DNA of 64,000 bases from Anaeromyces robustus (lineage: Eukaryota; Neocallimastigomycota; Neocallimastigomycetes; Neocallimastigales; Neocallimastigaceae). The stretch spans positions 124,001 through 188,000 of the forward strand of contig MCFG01000011.1 of assembly GCA_002104895.1 (NCBI GenBank). The letters run 5' to 3'. The translations under genes and the position numbers were made by a program. The number at the start of each line of letters is the position of its first letter. The stretch's first letter is position 1. This document shows positions 41,202 through 53,998 of the stretch, in pieces. The notes under the pieces were generated by a model. It was not told the origin of the DNA and did no database searches. It saw only the letters and a program-made list of their open reading frames with translations.

Positions 41202-42697
41202 ATGAGTGACAGTTAAACTAATTTTAAAAATAATAATTAAAAATAATAATTAAAAATAAAAAAAAGTTTATTAATTAATTAATCAAATCAAAAAAAATCA
41301 TCTTATTTTTTTATTAATTAATTAATAAATCATAATTTTTTTATAGAAATAGAAATAGAAATAAAAAGAAAAAAAAATGGTATGATTTTTTATTATCACA
41401 TTCGGAAAAAAAAAAAGAAAAATAAATTAATTTTTTAACAAATTGAAATTGAAATAAAAAGAAATGAAATAAAATGCAAAGTTTAAAAATAATAAAAAAT
41501 ACAAAGAAAGAAAAAAGCTAAAAAATAATAAAATAATAAAATAAAATAAAATAAAATAAAATAAAATAAAATAAAATAAAATAAAATAAAATAAAATAAA
41601 ATAAAATAAAATAAAATAAAATAAAATATTAATTAATAAATTAATAAAATAGTGATAATCAATAAATAATAAATGAATAAATGAAATAATAAATAAATGA
41701 ATATCATCTTTTAATAAATAAATAAAATAAATAAATAATAGTAATAGATTGCATTATATTCTATTATATTCTAATATATTCTAATATATTCTATTATATA
41801 TTATTTTTATTATTATCACTACATACATTATTGACAAACACAAATAAAAATAATTTAATTATGAAGACAATTAAAAAATAATTCAAAAATAAATAAATAT
41901 GTAAATAAATAATATAATAATTAATTAATTAATAAATGAATGAATGAATAATAATAACTAAATAAATAAATAATATTTATTATTTAATATATTTGTTATT
42001 TAATAATTAATATTTTATAAAAACTATTTATTTATTCATTTAATTTATTTAATTTATTTATTTAATATATTTATTATTTATTTATTCATTTATTTATTTT
42101 AATTTATTTTTTATCATGAATACTTTTTTTTAATGAAGATCAAATAAATTAAAGATTAAATAAATAAATAAAAAAAAGGAAACTTTAATATTTAAAAATA
42201 AAATAAAGAAAATATGAAAAATTAATATAACAATTAAGATATACATTAAATAATAAAAAAATAAAAGAAATAAAAGAAATAAAATAAAAATAAAACCAAA
42301 GAGAAAAACAAAACAAAAACAAAAACAAAAAAAGAAATAAAAGAAGAAATAAAATAAAAAAAGAAATAAAATTATTATATCATTATTATATTATATTATA
42401 TTATAATATATTATATTATATTATAATATATTATGATGTATTATATTATGTCATATTATAATATATCATATTATATCATATTTAAAAAAGTTTATTTTGT
42501 TTCTGTTTTAATTTTTTCTATTTTATTTATTTATTTATTCAATTATTTATTTATTCAATTATTTTATTTACTTATTTATTTATTTATTTAATTATTTATT
42601 TATTTATTTACATAATAAATAATTAAATATTGTTTTATATTTTAATATTTTTTAATATTTTTTAATGTGTGTAACCACTAAGAAACCTTGTTTTTTA

Positions 42698-42733
<36 letters not shown>

Positions 42734-43285
42734 TGATTTAATGGAAAAAGAAAAAAAAAATCCATTAAATTAAAATTTTAAATAATAATAAAAATAAATT
42801 ATTATTAAATAATTAAATAAATAATTAAATAATTAAATTTTTTAAAACTTTATTACTATGAAAAATACTCAAAAAAATAAGAACAAAAAAAAAAAAAAAA
42901 AAAAAAAACAAGAACAAAAAATAAAAACAAAAAAAACGGTATATAAAAACAAAAATGGTATCAAAATAAATAAAAAAAAAAAAAAGAAAAAATAAAAAAA
43001 TAAATAAATAAATAAAATAAAATAAAATAAAAAAAAATTAAAGAATTAAAGAATTAAAGAATTAAAAATATATATATATATAATTAAATAAACTTTAATA
43101 AAATAAAATAAAATATAATAAATATAATATAATAAAATAAAATATTATTATTATTATTATTATTATTTTTAAACATAAACTTAAAAAAAAAAAAAAACAA
43201 TAACAATAAAAACAAAAAAACAAAAAACAAAAACAATATTATTAATTTTAAACTATATAATATATAATATATATTAATATATAAT
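39251..43285. other. Gene desert rich in microsatellites
   Basis: Tracts include (TTA)n at about 40592-40640, (TAAA)n at about 41160-41204, (AAAAT)n at about 41535-41627, ATATT-type repeats at about 42370-42480 and (TTTA)n at about 42520-42612. The last few hundred bases are A-rich with AAAAC words and form the 5' flank of the DUF1295 gene at 43286. No coding signal on either strand. Confidence 0.65.
41535..41627. repeat. (AAAAT)n pentanucleotide microsatellite
   Basis: About 18 near-perfect 5-bp units. Confidence 0.9.
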
Positions 43286-44065
43286 ATGTTATCAAACTAT
43301 ATTCCTGTTTTATTAGGTTCCTTAGCAGGAACTTCACTTGGTTTATTTAAATCAAGATATTTATATTCTCTTGGTTATGTTTCAGCCTTAGGTCTTGGTA
43401 CTTTAATGGAATTAATTTTATTTAGAAATTCTTTAACTCCTGGAGTAGTTATACTTGGTTTTGTTATTATAGGTCAATGTTTAAGATTGGGTACCTTTTT
43501 ATTTTATCGTGAATATTATAATAAATCTTTTCGTACAAAAATGAATAATGAATATGTAAGCATTAATTTTACTACTAGAATAATATCTTGGATTATGTTA
43601 GCTATTATTTATTCTTTCCAAATTACACCACTATTATTCCGATTAGAAAGTGGTAAAAAAGATAATGGTTTTCTTTATATTGGTATTATTATAGCTTTAA
43701 TGGGTACCATCATTGAAGCTACTGGAGATATTCAAAAATCCAATTATAAAAAAACAAATATGGATAGATTTTGTGATGTAGGTATTTATAAATATATTCG
43801 TTATCCAAATTATTTAGGAGAAATGTTATTTTGGACTGGTAATTATATTTCAGGTTTAAGTACTTATCATGGCTTTTTACAATATATGGTTTCATTCTTT
43901 GGTTATTTCTGTATTATTCTTACTATGTTTGAAGCACTTAAACGTATGCAAAAGAAACATGAAAAAGTTTATGGGGATAATAAAGAATTTAAAGAATATG
44001 TTTTAAAAACTTCTCTTCTTATTCCATTACCAAATAAAAGTTCAAATATAAAAAAAGAAGAATAA
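43286..44065 (+). CDS. DUF1295-family multi-pass membrane protein, paralog 1 (259 aa)
   Basis: An intronless gene with about six or seven hydrophobic segments. The C-terminal half has the DUF1295 (steroid 5-alpha-reductase / isoprenylcysteine methyltransferase-like) signature: EATGDIQKSNYKK (144-156), RFCDVGIYKYIRYPNYLGE (161-179) and the C-terminal EFKEYVLKTSLLIP. In the usual family motif S-R-H-P-N-Y-x-G-E the His is important for cofactor binding; here it is Tyr173 (RYPNYLGE). The last residues are KKEE, a canonical KKxx dilysine retrieval signal, so endoplasmic reticulum residence is likely. Family members act on lipids or steroids with NADPH or SAM, and the substrate here is unknown. A paralog lies at 51113-51886 in the same orientation. 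Confidence 0.85.
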   Translation: MLSNYIPVLLGSLAGTSLGLFKSRYLYSLGYVSALGLGTLMELILFRNSLTPGVVILGFVIIGQCLRLGTFLFYREYYNKSFRTKMNNEYVSINFTTRIISWIMLAIIYSFQITPLLFRLESGKKDNGFLYIGIIIALMGTIIEATGDIQKSNYKKTNMDRFCDVGIYKYIRYPNYLGEMLFWTGNYISGLSTYHGFLQYMVSFFGYFCIILTMFEALKRMQKKHEKVYGDNKEFKEYVLKTSLLIPLPNKSSNIKKEE

Positions 44066-44265
44066 ATAAATAAATAAATAAATGAAAAAAAAATAAAAGA
44101 TAAATAAAATAAATAAATTAAATAACAAAAGGAGAAAAGAAAGGTAAAGAAAATAAAAAAAAAAAAGAAACAATAAAAAAAAAATAATAATAATAAAATA
44201 ATATATAAAATATATATTTCCTTTTTAAATGATTAAATTAAGATTTAATATAATAAAAAAATTCC

Positions 44266-44299
<34 letters not shown>

Positions 44300-44331
44300 G
44301 TAATGAAAATAAATTTAAAACTAAATTTTAT

Positions 44332-44458
44332 TAAATTCATTTTTAAAAATGGAAATTTTAAATTTTAAAATTGTTAAATTCAATTTAAAAAAAATGGGAA
44401 TTATAAATTTTAAAATTTTTAAATTCATTTTAAAGAATGTGAATTTTAAATTATTTGT
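44332..44458. repeat. Imperfect three-copy repeat, about 42-45 bp
   Basis: Three diverged copies each begin TTAAATTCA(T/A)TTT and contain AATTTTAAATTTTAAAAT or a variant, in the 3' flank of the first DUF1295 gene. Confidence 0.65.
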
Positions 44459-45221
44459 AATAAAATTAAATTATATATATGTATATATATAAAAGAAAAC
44501 AACAACAACAACAACAACAATAATAATAATAACAATAATAATAATAATTTAATAAAACAAATAATTATATTAATGTCTTTAAAACAACAAAACAAAAAAA
44601 AAAAAATTAAAAAAAAAATATTAAGAACAAAAAACAAACAAACAAACAAATAAATAATATATATAAAAAAAAAGAAATAAAATAAAAAATAAAAAAATAA
44701 TGTATTATAATTAATATATAATTATATATAATTATATATATTTTTTTTCTTTCGTTATTATTTGAAATAAATGTTTAAGTATTTCAATAATAATGTTTTT
44801 AATAATAATAATAATTTCTATAAATCTACTTTTCAAAGATATTTAAACTAAAATAATTACTTTTAATAATAATATCTTTTATATATATAAAATAAAAATA
44901 AAATAAAAGTTATTATTATTCTATTATAATTTTTTTTAAAATTTAATTATAAAAAAAATAATAAAAAATAATAATATGTATAATAAAAAAATATAAAAAA
45001 AAAAAATAAAAAAATATTAATAATGAAAAAAAAAAAAAAAGAATTATTTATTATAATTATTATAAACATTTTTTTTATTCATTATTCATTATTCATTATT
45101 TATTTTATTTTATTTTTATTTTATTTTAATTTTAATTTTAAAATTTAATTTTTTATTATTATTAAAATGTTCAGCAATTTTTCTATCTTTTTTTTTCTTT
45201 TTCTTTTGCTTCATTTTTTTG

Positions 45222-45239
45222 TTAAGCAATTATGCTTAA
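45222..45239. repeat. Short inverted repeat TTAAGCA-N4-TGCTTAA
   Basis: Exact 7-bp arms. The related words TTAAGCAACTAAGCAAAG (about 45283), TTGCTTTGCAAAG (about 45881) and AAGCTAAAACTTAGC (about 45939) cluster in the next 700 bp, although G and C are rare around them. Confidence 0.6.
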
Positions 45240-46224
45240 AAAAAAATTTTTTTTTTTTTTATATATATTTTTGTGTTTATCTGGTTAAGCAACTAAGCAA
45301 AGTATTTTTAATCTATTTTAATTTTTAGTTAAATTAAATAATAATAAAAAAAAAATTATTCTTTTTTTTATTAATAAAATTTAATTTAATTTAATTTAAT
45401 TTAATTTAGTTATAATAATAATCTCGATTAATTTTTATTTAATTATATTAATATTATCTTTAATTATATTAATATTATCTTAATTAATATTATCTTATTA
45501 ATATTAATTATTATCTTTTTAATATTTTTATTTTATATTAAATAATTTACATACTTTTATGTATTTTACATATTTTCATATGATTAGTCACATGTATTTC
45601 ATTTTTTCTATTTTTCTATTTTTCTATTTTTTCTTTTTTATATTGAAAAAGTGGTATGATTTGATATAAAACAAAATAAAAATTAAAACAAAACAAAAAT
45701 AAAACAAAAAACAAAAAAAAAGGGGTATAAAAAATATATATATTTAAAAAAAAATTAATAATACTAACTAATGAATAATTGGTATAAGTTATAAATAAAA
45801 AAAAAAAAATCCATTCATTTTACAATTTTAATTTTTAATTGAAACAACAATAATATTTTTTTTTTTTTTATAATAATAATAATTGCTTTGCAAAGTAAGA
45901 AAAAAAAATTTTTTTTCTTTTATATTATCTATTTACTAAGCTAAAACTTAGCAAGAAAGAAAAATTTAAAATCATAATTATAAATATACTAATAATAAAT
46001 AAAAAGTAATTAATAATAATTATAATATAATTAGAAATATTTATCTTTTATATTTTATTATTTTTTTTTTGTATAAAATAGTTTTATTTTTAATCTTTAT
46101 TTTATTATTATACTTATTATTATTATTTATTATAATTTATTATTATTTGTTTTTATTTGTTTTTATTTGTTTTTATTTGTTGTTATAATTTATTATTATT
46201 TGTTATTTTGTTTGTTATTTGTTT

Positions 46225-46264
46225 TTATTTGTTACTTATAAATAAACTTATAAGTAACAAATAA
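46225..46264. repeat. Stem-loop with 17-bp perfect arms
   Basis: Arms TTATTTGTTACTTATAA and its exact reverse complement surround the 6-base loop ATAAAC. The arms are not simple repeats. It could be a small hairpin RNA or foldback remnant; no gene is near. Confidence 0.85.
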
Positions 46265-47072
46265 CAAATAATACTTAACAATCATTTTCAGATTTTCAGA
46301 TTTTCAGATTATCATATTTTCATGTTGTCAAAATTATTTTATTTTTAATTTAATTCTTAAACTAATTTAATAATAATAATTATTATTTATTATTTATTTA
46401 TTATTATTTATTTAATTATTATTTAAATGGTTTCATTTCCTTGAATTTTTATAATTAAATTTAAATAATTGATTAGGTTTTTCTAAAGGTTACACAAATC
46501 GGAAGTATTTAATAATATTAAATAATATTAAATAATATTAAATAGATACAGATTTTTTTTTATATCAAAAAGTTAAATTCATAATAAAATTTAAATTTAA
46601 ATTTAAACTTTAATTTTAATTAATGAATAAAGTTTAATTCATAATAAAATAATATAAAAATTTAATTATTATTAACATTAATAATAATAATAATAATGTA
46701 TCATTATTTAATAAAAAAAAAAAAAAGATTTTTTAAAGAAAAAAGATACAACTATATATATCTATATAATAAAACTTTATCAATTAAACTCTAAAATAGT
46801 TTGTTTTTTTGTTTTTTGTTTTTTGTTATTTTTTTTTTGTTGTTGTTTTTGTTTTATAGTATAAAGTTTTTTTTATATTAAATAGAATTATACTTATTAT
46901 AAATTTTTTATACACATTAAGGTACATAACGTATATATTTACATCGTTATTTTATTATTAATAAAAAAAGTATTATTAGTCTTTTTTTTCAAATTTTTTT
47001 TAATTAGAATAATCTATTATACTTTTATATTTATTTATTTTAAAGTGGATCATTTTTTTTTTCTGTTTTATT

Positions 47073-47105
<33 letters not shown>

Positions 47106-50100
47106 ATTATTATTATATTATATTATATTATATTTTAATATGTAAAGATTAATATTAATAATATAATTAATATGAATTCAATTTATATTTTGATTTAAAA
47201 CAATAATAGAGAACAAAAAAAAAAAATTTTTTTTTTTTGTTAAGGGGGGAGTTTTTTTTTTTTCTATTCATTATTTATTATTAAAAAAATTTTTTTTTCT
47301 TTTTTTTTCTTTTTTTTTAATAAATAATTTTATTTTTATTTAATATTAAAAAAAGTTGTTACATCATTTTGTATTGTATAAAAATAAGAATATTAAAATA
47401 TTTTTTATTATTAGTTAATAATTAATAATTAAAAATTAAAAATTAATAATTAAAAATTAAAAATTAAAGCAAATGCTAATTTTTTTAAAATAGTTAATAA
47501 AAACTATTTTAACTTAACAATAATAAATAATTAATAATTAATAATAATAGTAATAATTACATTAATAATAATAAATAATTATTCATTATTATTTAATTAT
47601 TATATCATTAATAATCATTAATTATTATAAATAATACATGATTAATATATAATATTTTAATATTATATTACATATTATATTTAGTTATTATATATTATTA
47701 CATTATTATTACATTAATATTACGTTTTATTATTTTAATATTATATTTTATATTATATTTAATATTATATATAATATTATATATTATATATTATATTATA
47801 TATATTACATATATTTAATATATTATTTATATATTATTTAATATTTTATTTCTATTCTAGAAAATTAATTTCATTTTAGTTATGAATACCCCATTTCATA
47901 CAAATAATAAGAATTTCTTTTTTTTTTTTTTTTTTTGTATTTTATATTTAGTATTTTATTTATTATTAAAACCATTTTTTTATTATTTTATTTTATAATT
48001 GAAACTGGATACAAAATAAAAAAATAAAAAATAAATTTGAGAAAATAAAAAATAAAAAATAAAAAATGAAAAATAAAAAATAAAAAAGAGATTAAAGTTT
48101 TTTTTTATTGTAAAGTTTAATTATAATAATTAAAAGTAAATCTTTTATAAATAATTAAAAGTAAAAATAAATGTAACTAAGTTTTTTTTTTTATTTATTT
48201 TCCTGAAATGATGTGATGTAATGATTATTCTATTTTCTCTTTTAGGATATATAAAAATTTAATTATAAAAAAATTTTTATCTAATAATAAATAATAAATA
48301 ATAAGATTGTTATTTATTCCATAAATGATTTTTTTTTTAACATTGTTAAGTTAACCTATTAATTAATTGGTTTATTTATTTATATATTATTTATTTATTT
48401 ATTGATTTATTTATAATTAATTATTAATTATTAATTATTAAAAAAATTTTTTTTAATATTGATTCTGCATAATTTTATATAATTCTATTTTACCTTTACT
48501 ACCACTTTTTTAACTATTAATATGTATTTATTATGTTTAATATTCATTTTATGAATATTATTATTTCTTTAAACTATTTATGTAATAATTATACCCTTTT
48601 TATTTATTTATTTAGTTATTTATTTAACTTATATCCCAATTTTTAATATCAATACATTTTTTTTCTTTTTTCTTTTTCTAATAATATTTTATTTATATAT
48701 ATAAAATATAAATAATAAATAATAAATAATAAATAATAAATAATAATGTAAAAATTTTTATTTTATTTACATTAAACTAAATTAAATAATAAATAAAATG
48801 TTATTGTTCTTTTTTTTTTTTTTTTTAAAAAAATAATTATTATAATAAATAATGAATAATGAATAATAATAAAAATAATAAAAATTTTTTTCTATAATTG
48901 TCATTGTTAAAATAAAAATAAAATTAATTAAATGAACAAATAAATAATAGAATAAATAAATAAATATTTTAATATTTTTAGTCATATAAAATTATTGTCT
49001 ATTCATTATTCATATTACATATTATTAAATATTAATTATAAATTATTATTTATAATTATTAATTATTATTTAGTATTATTTTAGTATGATTAAAAATTAT
49101 CATAAGATAAAAACAATGCAATGTTTCAATTTAAATATGAGATTGTTGGTGGTGAATGGCATCATTAACTTCTAAAATAAAAACTAAAAAATAAATTATA
49201 AAATTATAATTATTTAATTATTATTCATCATTTAATTATTATTATTCTTTAATTATTATTATTCATTATTTAATTATTCATTATTCATTATTATTATTAT
49301 TAATGAATTAATAAAAAAAAATTTTTTTTTATATAAAATTTAATTAAAGTAATAATGATAAAAAAATTAATTATTTAAACTTTAATTTATAATGTTTTTT
49401 TTGTTATAGAACTTTTTTTTTTTCCTTCTTTTTCCTTTTTCATCTTACTTTTTTATAATAATGGTTTCCTTTTTCTATTTTTTTTCTATTTTTGTTATTA
49501 TTAATTCTTATTTATTTATTTATCTTTTTATGTATTTATTTTTTATGTATTTGTCTTTTTTGTTTTTTTTTTTTTTGACTTTTTTTATTTCTTTAAATGA
49601 TATTTTATTTTATTTTTTTTTTATTTATCATTTATTTTATATTATTGGTACATTTTTTTTTCTTTTCTGTTTTACCACTTTACTTTTTTTTTGTATTTAA
49701 AATATTAATTAGAATTTTTTTTTTTAATTTATTTTATTTCAATTTTTTATACTTTTTTTAGTCATTTTTTTTTTTTTTTTCATGTTTAATTATATTAAAT
49801 TTCTATATCCAATATATTAAATAGTTGATGAAGTGATACAAACTAAATTAAAAAATTTTGATGTAACAGTTTTATATAAATATCATATATTCTAATACAT
49901 TCTATTATATTTGGTATCATTTTTATACCAATCATAATATCAAATTTTAACATAGTTGATGAAAAAAAAAATTTTTTTTTTCAAAAATAATTTATTAATT
50001 TATTCATTTAATTTATTTAAGAAAATTTATTTATTTTATTATTTATTTATTTATTAATTTAATAATAGAATAGTAAAAAAATGTTAGAAATTCCATAATT

Positions 50101-50839
50101 AGTAATAATTAATATATTATATATAAAATAAAAAAAAAAATAAAAAAAAAGAAACATTATTTAAGTATATTAATTATAATTACTATTTTTTAAAGTTTTT
50201 TTTTTTTTTTAAATATTATTAAATAATTAAATAATTAAATAATTTATATTAATATTTTAAGTTTAAACGAATAATTAAAAAAAAAGGTGGTAAACATTAA
50301 TTATCAAGAACACTAAAATATTAAAAAAAAAAAAAAAATGTTGGAATAAAAAAAAAAAAGAAAAATTGGAAAATGATGGATATCAATTAATTAGTGTTAA
50401 ATAAAATGAAAAAAGAATACTAAATATATTAATTAATATATAATTAATATATTAACTTAATATAATAAAATATTATTCTATATATTAAAGAAGTAAATAA
50501 ATAATAATGAATTAATAAATCAATTAATAAATAAATGTATCAATAAAAAAAAAAAAAAAAAAAAGTAAATGTATCATTAAATAATTATTAATTAAATAAT
50601 AATAAATAATAAATAATAATAAATAATATTATATAATAATAAATAATAATAAATATTAAATAGAAAGAACAGAAAAAAAAATTATATTGTAAAAAAAAAA
50701 AAAAAAGTTTTATAACAATAAAACTTTATTAAATAATAAATATTAAATTTATTTGTTTCAGATGTATACATATAAAAAAAAAAGATCCTTTTTTTTTAGT
50801 TATTATTACGAAAGTATATATATATTAAGATTTTCTTTT

Positions 50840-50872
<33 letters not shown>

Positions 50873-51112
50873 CTCTTTTTCTTTTTAAATATAAACAAAT
50901 AAAGAAAAAAAGATAAAAATAAAATAAAGATAAAATAAAGTAAAAATAAAAATAAAGTAATATAAAAAATAAAATAAAAAAAATTAAAAAACTTTAAAAT
51001 AATAATAAAAAAAAATAAATTAAATTAAGCTTTAAAAATAAAAAGAATTATATAATATAATAAAATAATATAATAAAATAATATAATAATATATATCAAA
51101 AAAAAAGAAAAA

Positions 51113-51886
51113 ATGATAGAATATCTTTATCTTCTTGCTACTGCACTTATTGGAACATCTATTGGATTTATTCAATCTAAATATTTTGTCACCTATGGCT
51201 ATACTGGTTCTATAGTTTTATTAGGTTTAGCAAATCTTATTATTTTTAGACATAATTTAACCATTTATACCACTATTCTTTCTATTCTTGTTATACTTCA
51301 TGGTTTAAGATTAGGTTCATTTATTTTTATTCGTAATAAAAATTCTTCCACTTACCGTAGACAAATTGATGAAGATGATGAAAAAAGAAAAGCTAATTTT
51401 ATGATGAGTTTAACTCTTTGGGTATCTTGTGCTCTTATTTATTCTTTTGAAGTTATACCAATATCTTATCGTTTAAAAAATGAAAATAAAGATGATATTT
51501 GTGCTTTAATAGGTATTATTATTACTGCTATGGGTCTTATCATGGAATCTCTTGCTGATTCTCAAAAATATAATTTTAAAAAAAGAAGTCCAAATCGTTT
51601 TTGTGATACAGGATTATTTACCGTGGTACGTTTTCCAAATTATTTAGGAGAAATTTTAATTTGGTTTGGTCTTTTTATTTCTGGTATGACGATTTATCAA
51701 GGAATTTTACAATGGGCTGGTGCTACTTTTGGTTTTCTTGCTATTGGTTCCACCATGTATTTTGCTGCTGTTTCCCTTGAAAAAAGACAAAATCAAAATT
51801 ATGGAGATAATAAAGAATATCAAGAATATATTCATAAAACTCCAATTTTAATTCCATTCTTACCTATCTATAGTTTTTCTAAATAA
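51113..51886 (+). CDS. DUF1295-family multi-pass membrane protein, paralog 2 (257 aa)
   Basis: An intronless gene, colinear with the 43286-44065 product over the full length: GTSIGF, LRLGSF, LIYSFEVIPI, ESLADSQKYNFKKR, RFCDTGLF, RFPNYLGE (173-180), NYGDNKEYQEYIHKTPILIP. Again the family His of R-H-P-N-Y-x-G-E is replaced, here by Phe. It lacks the KKxx tail of its paralog and ends YSFSK, so location or turnover may differ. An acidic/basic loop (QIDEDDEKRKA) lies between hydrophobic segments near residue 90. Probably an old tandem duplicate: same strand, both intronless, about 7 kb apart. Substrate unknown. Confidence 0.85.
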   Translation: MIEYLYLLATALIGTSIGFIQSKYFVTYGYTGSIVLLGLANLIIFRHNLTIYTTILSILVILHGLRLGSFIFIRNKNSSTYRRQIDEDDEKRKANFMMSLTLWVSCALIYSFEVIPISYRLKNENKDDICALIGIIITAMGLIMESLADSQKYNFKKRSPNRFCDTGLFTVVRFPNYLGEILIWFGLFISGMTIYQGILQWAGATFGFLAIGSTMYFAAVSLEKRQNQNYGDNKEYQEYIHKTPILIPFLPIYSFSK

Positions 51887-53719
51887 ATCTAAATAAATAA
51901 TGAAAAAAAAAAACGAAAAAAGAAAATGAATTTTTTTTTTTAAATCCATGAATATAAAGATAAATATAAAATTTCTTCCATCAAAAAAAAAAAGAAAGAA
52001 ATCATAAATTATCAAATTATCAACAATTAATCAAGTAAAAAAAAATAATCAAAATCATAATGATAATATTAAGTGGAAAATAAATAAATAATTAAATAAA
52101 TATAAAAAAAATTAAAATAATAAGAAAATAAGCATAAGAATAAAAATTGAAAGAAAAGAAAAAGAAAAAAAAACAATAATTATTATTTGATATATATAAT
52201 TATTATTTTTTTTTGTAAATTAAAGAATAAAAAAAAATTATTAAAATAACAACATTTAAAATAAAAATAAAAATAAAAATAAAAAAAAAGGAAAATCTTT
52301 AAAAATCCAAAAAACAAACAAACAAACAAACAAACAAAAAAAAGAATATGTAACAATAACAATAAATAAATCAATAAATACAATCTATATATATGTATAT
52401 ATATATAACTTTTTTTTTAATATGTTTTAATATTTATTGATTAAATATATAACATATTAAAAAATTATATATATATATATCTATTTATAATTCTTTCAAT
52501 TCCAATTCCAATTCCAATAATAATAATAACAAGTATCAAAAGATAAATATATATAATATATATAAATTAATTATAATATATATATATATTGTAAAATAAA
52601 TTATTAAAAGAAATATATATATTATAAAATAAAATTTAGAAATATAAACAAAGAAAAGCTGTTTTTTTTAAACAATATAATTTAGAATTTAATAATCATA
52701 ACAAAAAAAAGAGTAAATAATTTGTTTTTATTCATCAGTTAAAAAGACATAAAAAAAATATAATATGATAGTATATATATATATATAATATATATAATTA
52801 AATAATTAAATAATTAAATAATTAAATTATATAAATATATTATTATATTATAATTTACTTTTATTGATATAATAATTACAAAGTTAAAAAAAATTGAAAT
52901 TATAATATTTAAAAAAAAAAATAACTCTGTAATCTTTTTTATTTATTAATACAGTTTATATAAATCTTATTTATTAAATTTTTTTTTTTAAATTTATATA
53001 AAATTCTAAAAGAATAAAAAAAAATATATAAAAAATAAAATTAAAAAAAATGTTAAGTTTTTTTTTTTTTTTTTTCTAATAGTAATTAGATGTAATTAAT
53101 AATGAAAAAAAAAAAAAAACATTAATAATTAATAAATAAAATAAAAGTAAAAATAAAATAAAAAATAAAAAATAAAGATAAAAAATAAAGATAAAAAAAA
53201 TATAAAATATAAAACATTTATCATTTTTTTTTATGGGAAACAATTTGTTTATTATCTTTTTTTTTTTCTTTTTCTTTTTTCTTTTTTCTTTTTTTCTTAT
53301 ATTGTTATTTCCATTTTTAAAAAAAAAAAAAAATTGAGACAAAATTTTAAAATACAAAAAAAGCAAAATAGTTAATTTATTATCTATTTATCTATTTATT
53401 ATAATATTCTATAATATTCTATATTGTTATATTTTTTTTTATTTTTTTTTTATTGTTGTATTGTTATTAATTATGGTTATTAATTATGAATAATCATTAT
53501 ATCATCTTTATTAATATATAAATAAAATTTTGAAACATCCTTTATATATAAAAATTTAATATATATATATATATATAAAGAAAAAGGAAAAAAAATTTTA
53601 CAAAAAAAAAATTTTTTTGATCAAATACAATTTTTTTTTTAATTATTAAGAATTTTCTTTTTTCCATAAAAAAAAACAAATATAGTAATACTTTATAAAT
53701 AAATAATAATCTAAATAAA

Positions 53720-53738
53720 TAAGTAAATACTAAATTAA

Positions 53739-53785
<47 letters not shown>

Positions 53786-53836
53786 CTAATAAATAAATAA
53801 ATAATTAGAGTAAATAATAAATAAATAAATAAATAA

Positions 53837-53872
<36 letters not shown>

Positions 53873-53926
53873 AATCTAAATAATAAGTAAAAACTAAATT
53901 AATAAATAAATAAATAAATAAAATAA

Positions 53927-53991
<65 letters not shown>

Positions 53992-53998
53992 AATTAAA
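53720..53998. repeat. (TAAA)n microsatellite field with internal duplication
   Basis: Several TAAA blocks are separated by short unique words. The word ATAATCTAAATAA(AT)AAGTAAA.ACTAAATTAATAA occurs at about 53705-53738 and again at about 53870-53903, showing that a roughly 165-bp unit was duplicated. Confidence 0.8.

Larger units (their letters stand above)
44066..51112. other. 7-kb gene desert between the two DUF1295 paralogs
   Basis: Dominated by A/T runs. Items with structure are listed separately (44332, 45222, 46225). Other points: AAGCTAAAACTTAGC near 45940, (TTTGTTTTTA)n near 46147-46185, and a dense field of TTATTA/AATAAT words at 47400-47860. I see no coding signal on either strand; the open frames are Phe/Leu/Tyr-rich products of T-runs. 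Confidence 0.65.

Noticed and set aside
53076-53366. 96-codon minus-strand frame with Lys and Phe runs
   Set aside because: Poly-A/poly-T translation, no gene composition.
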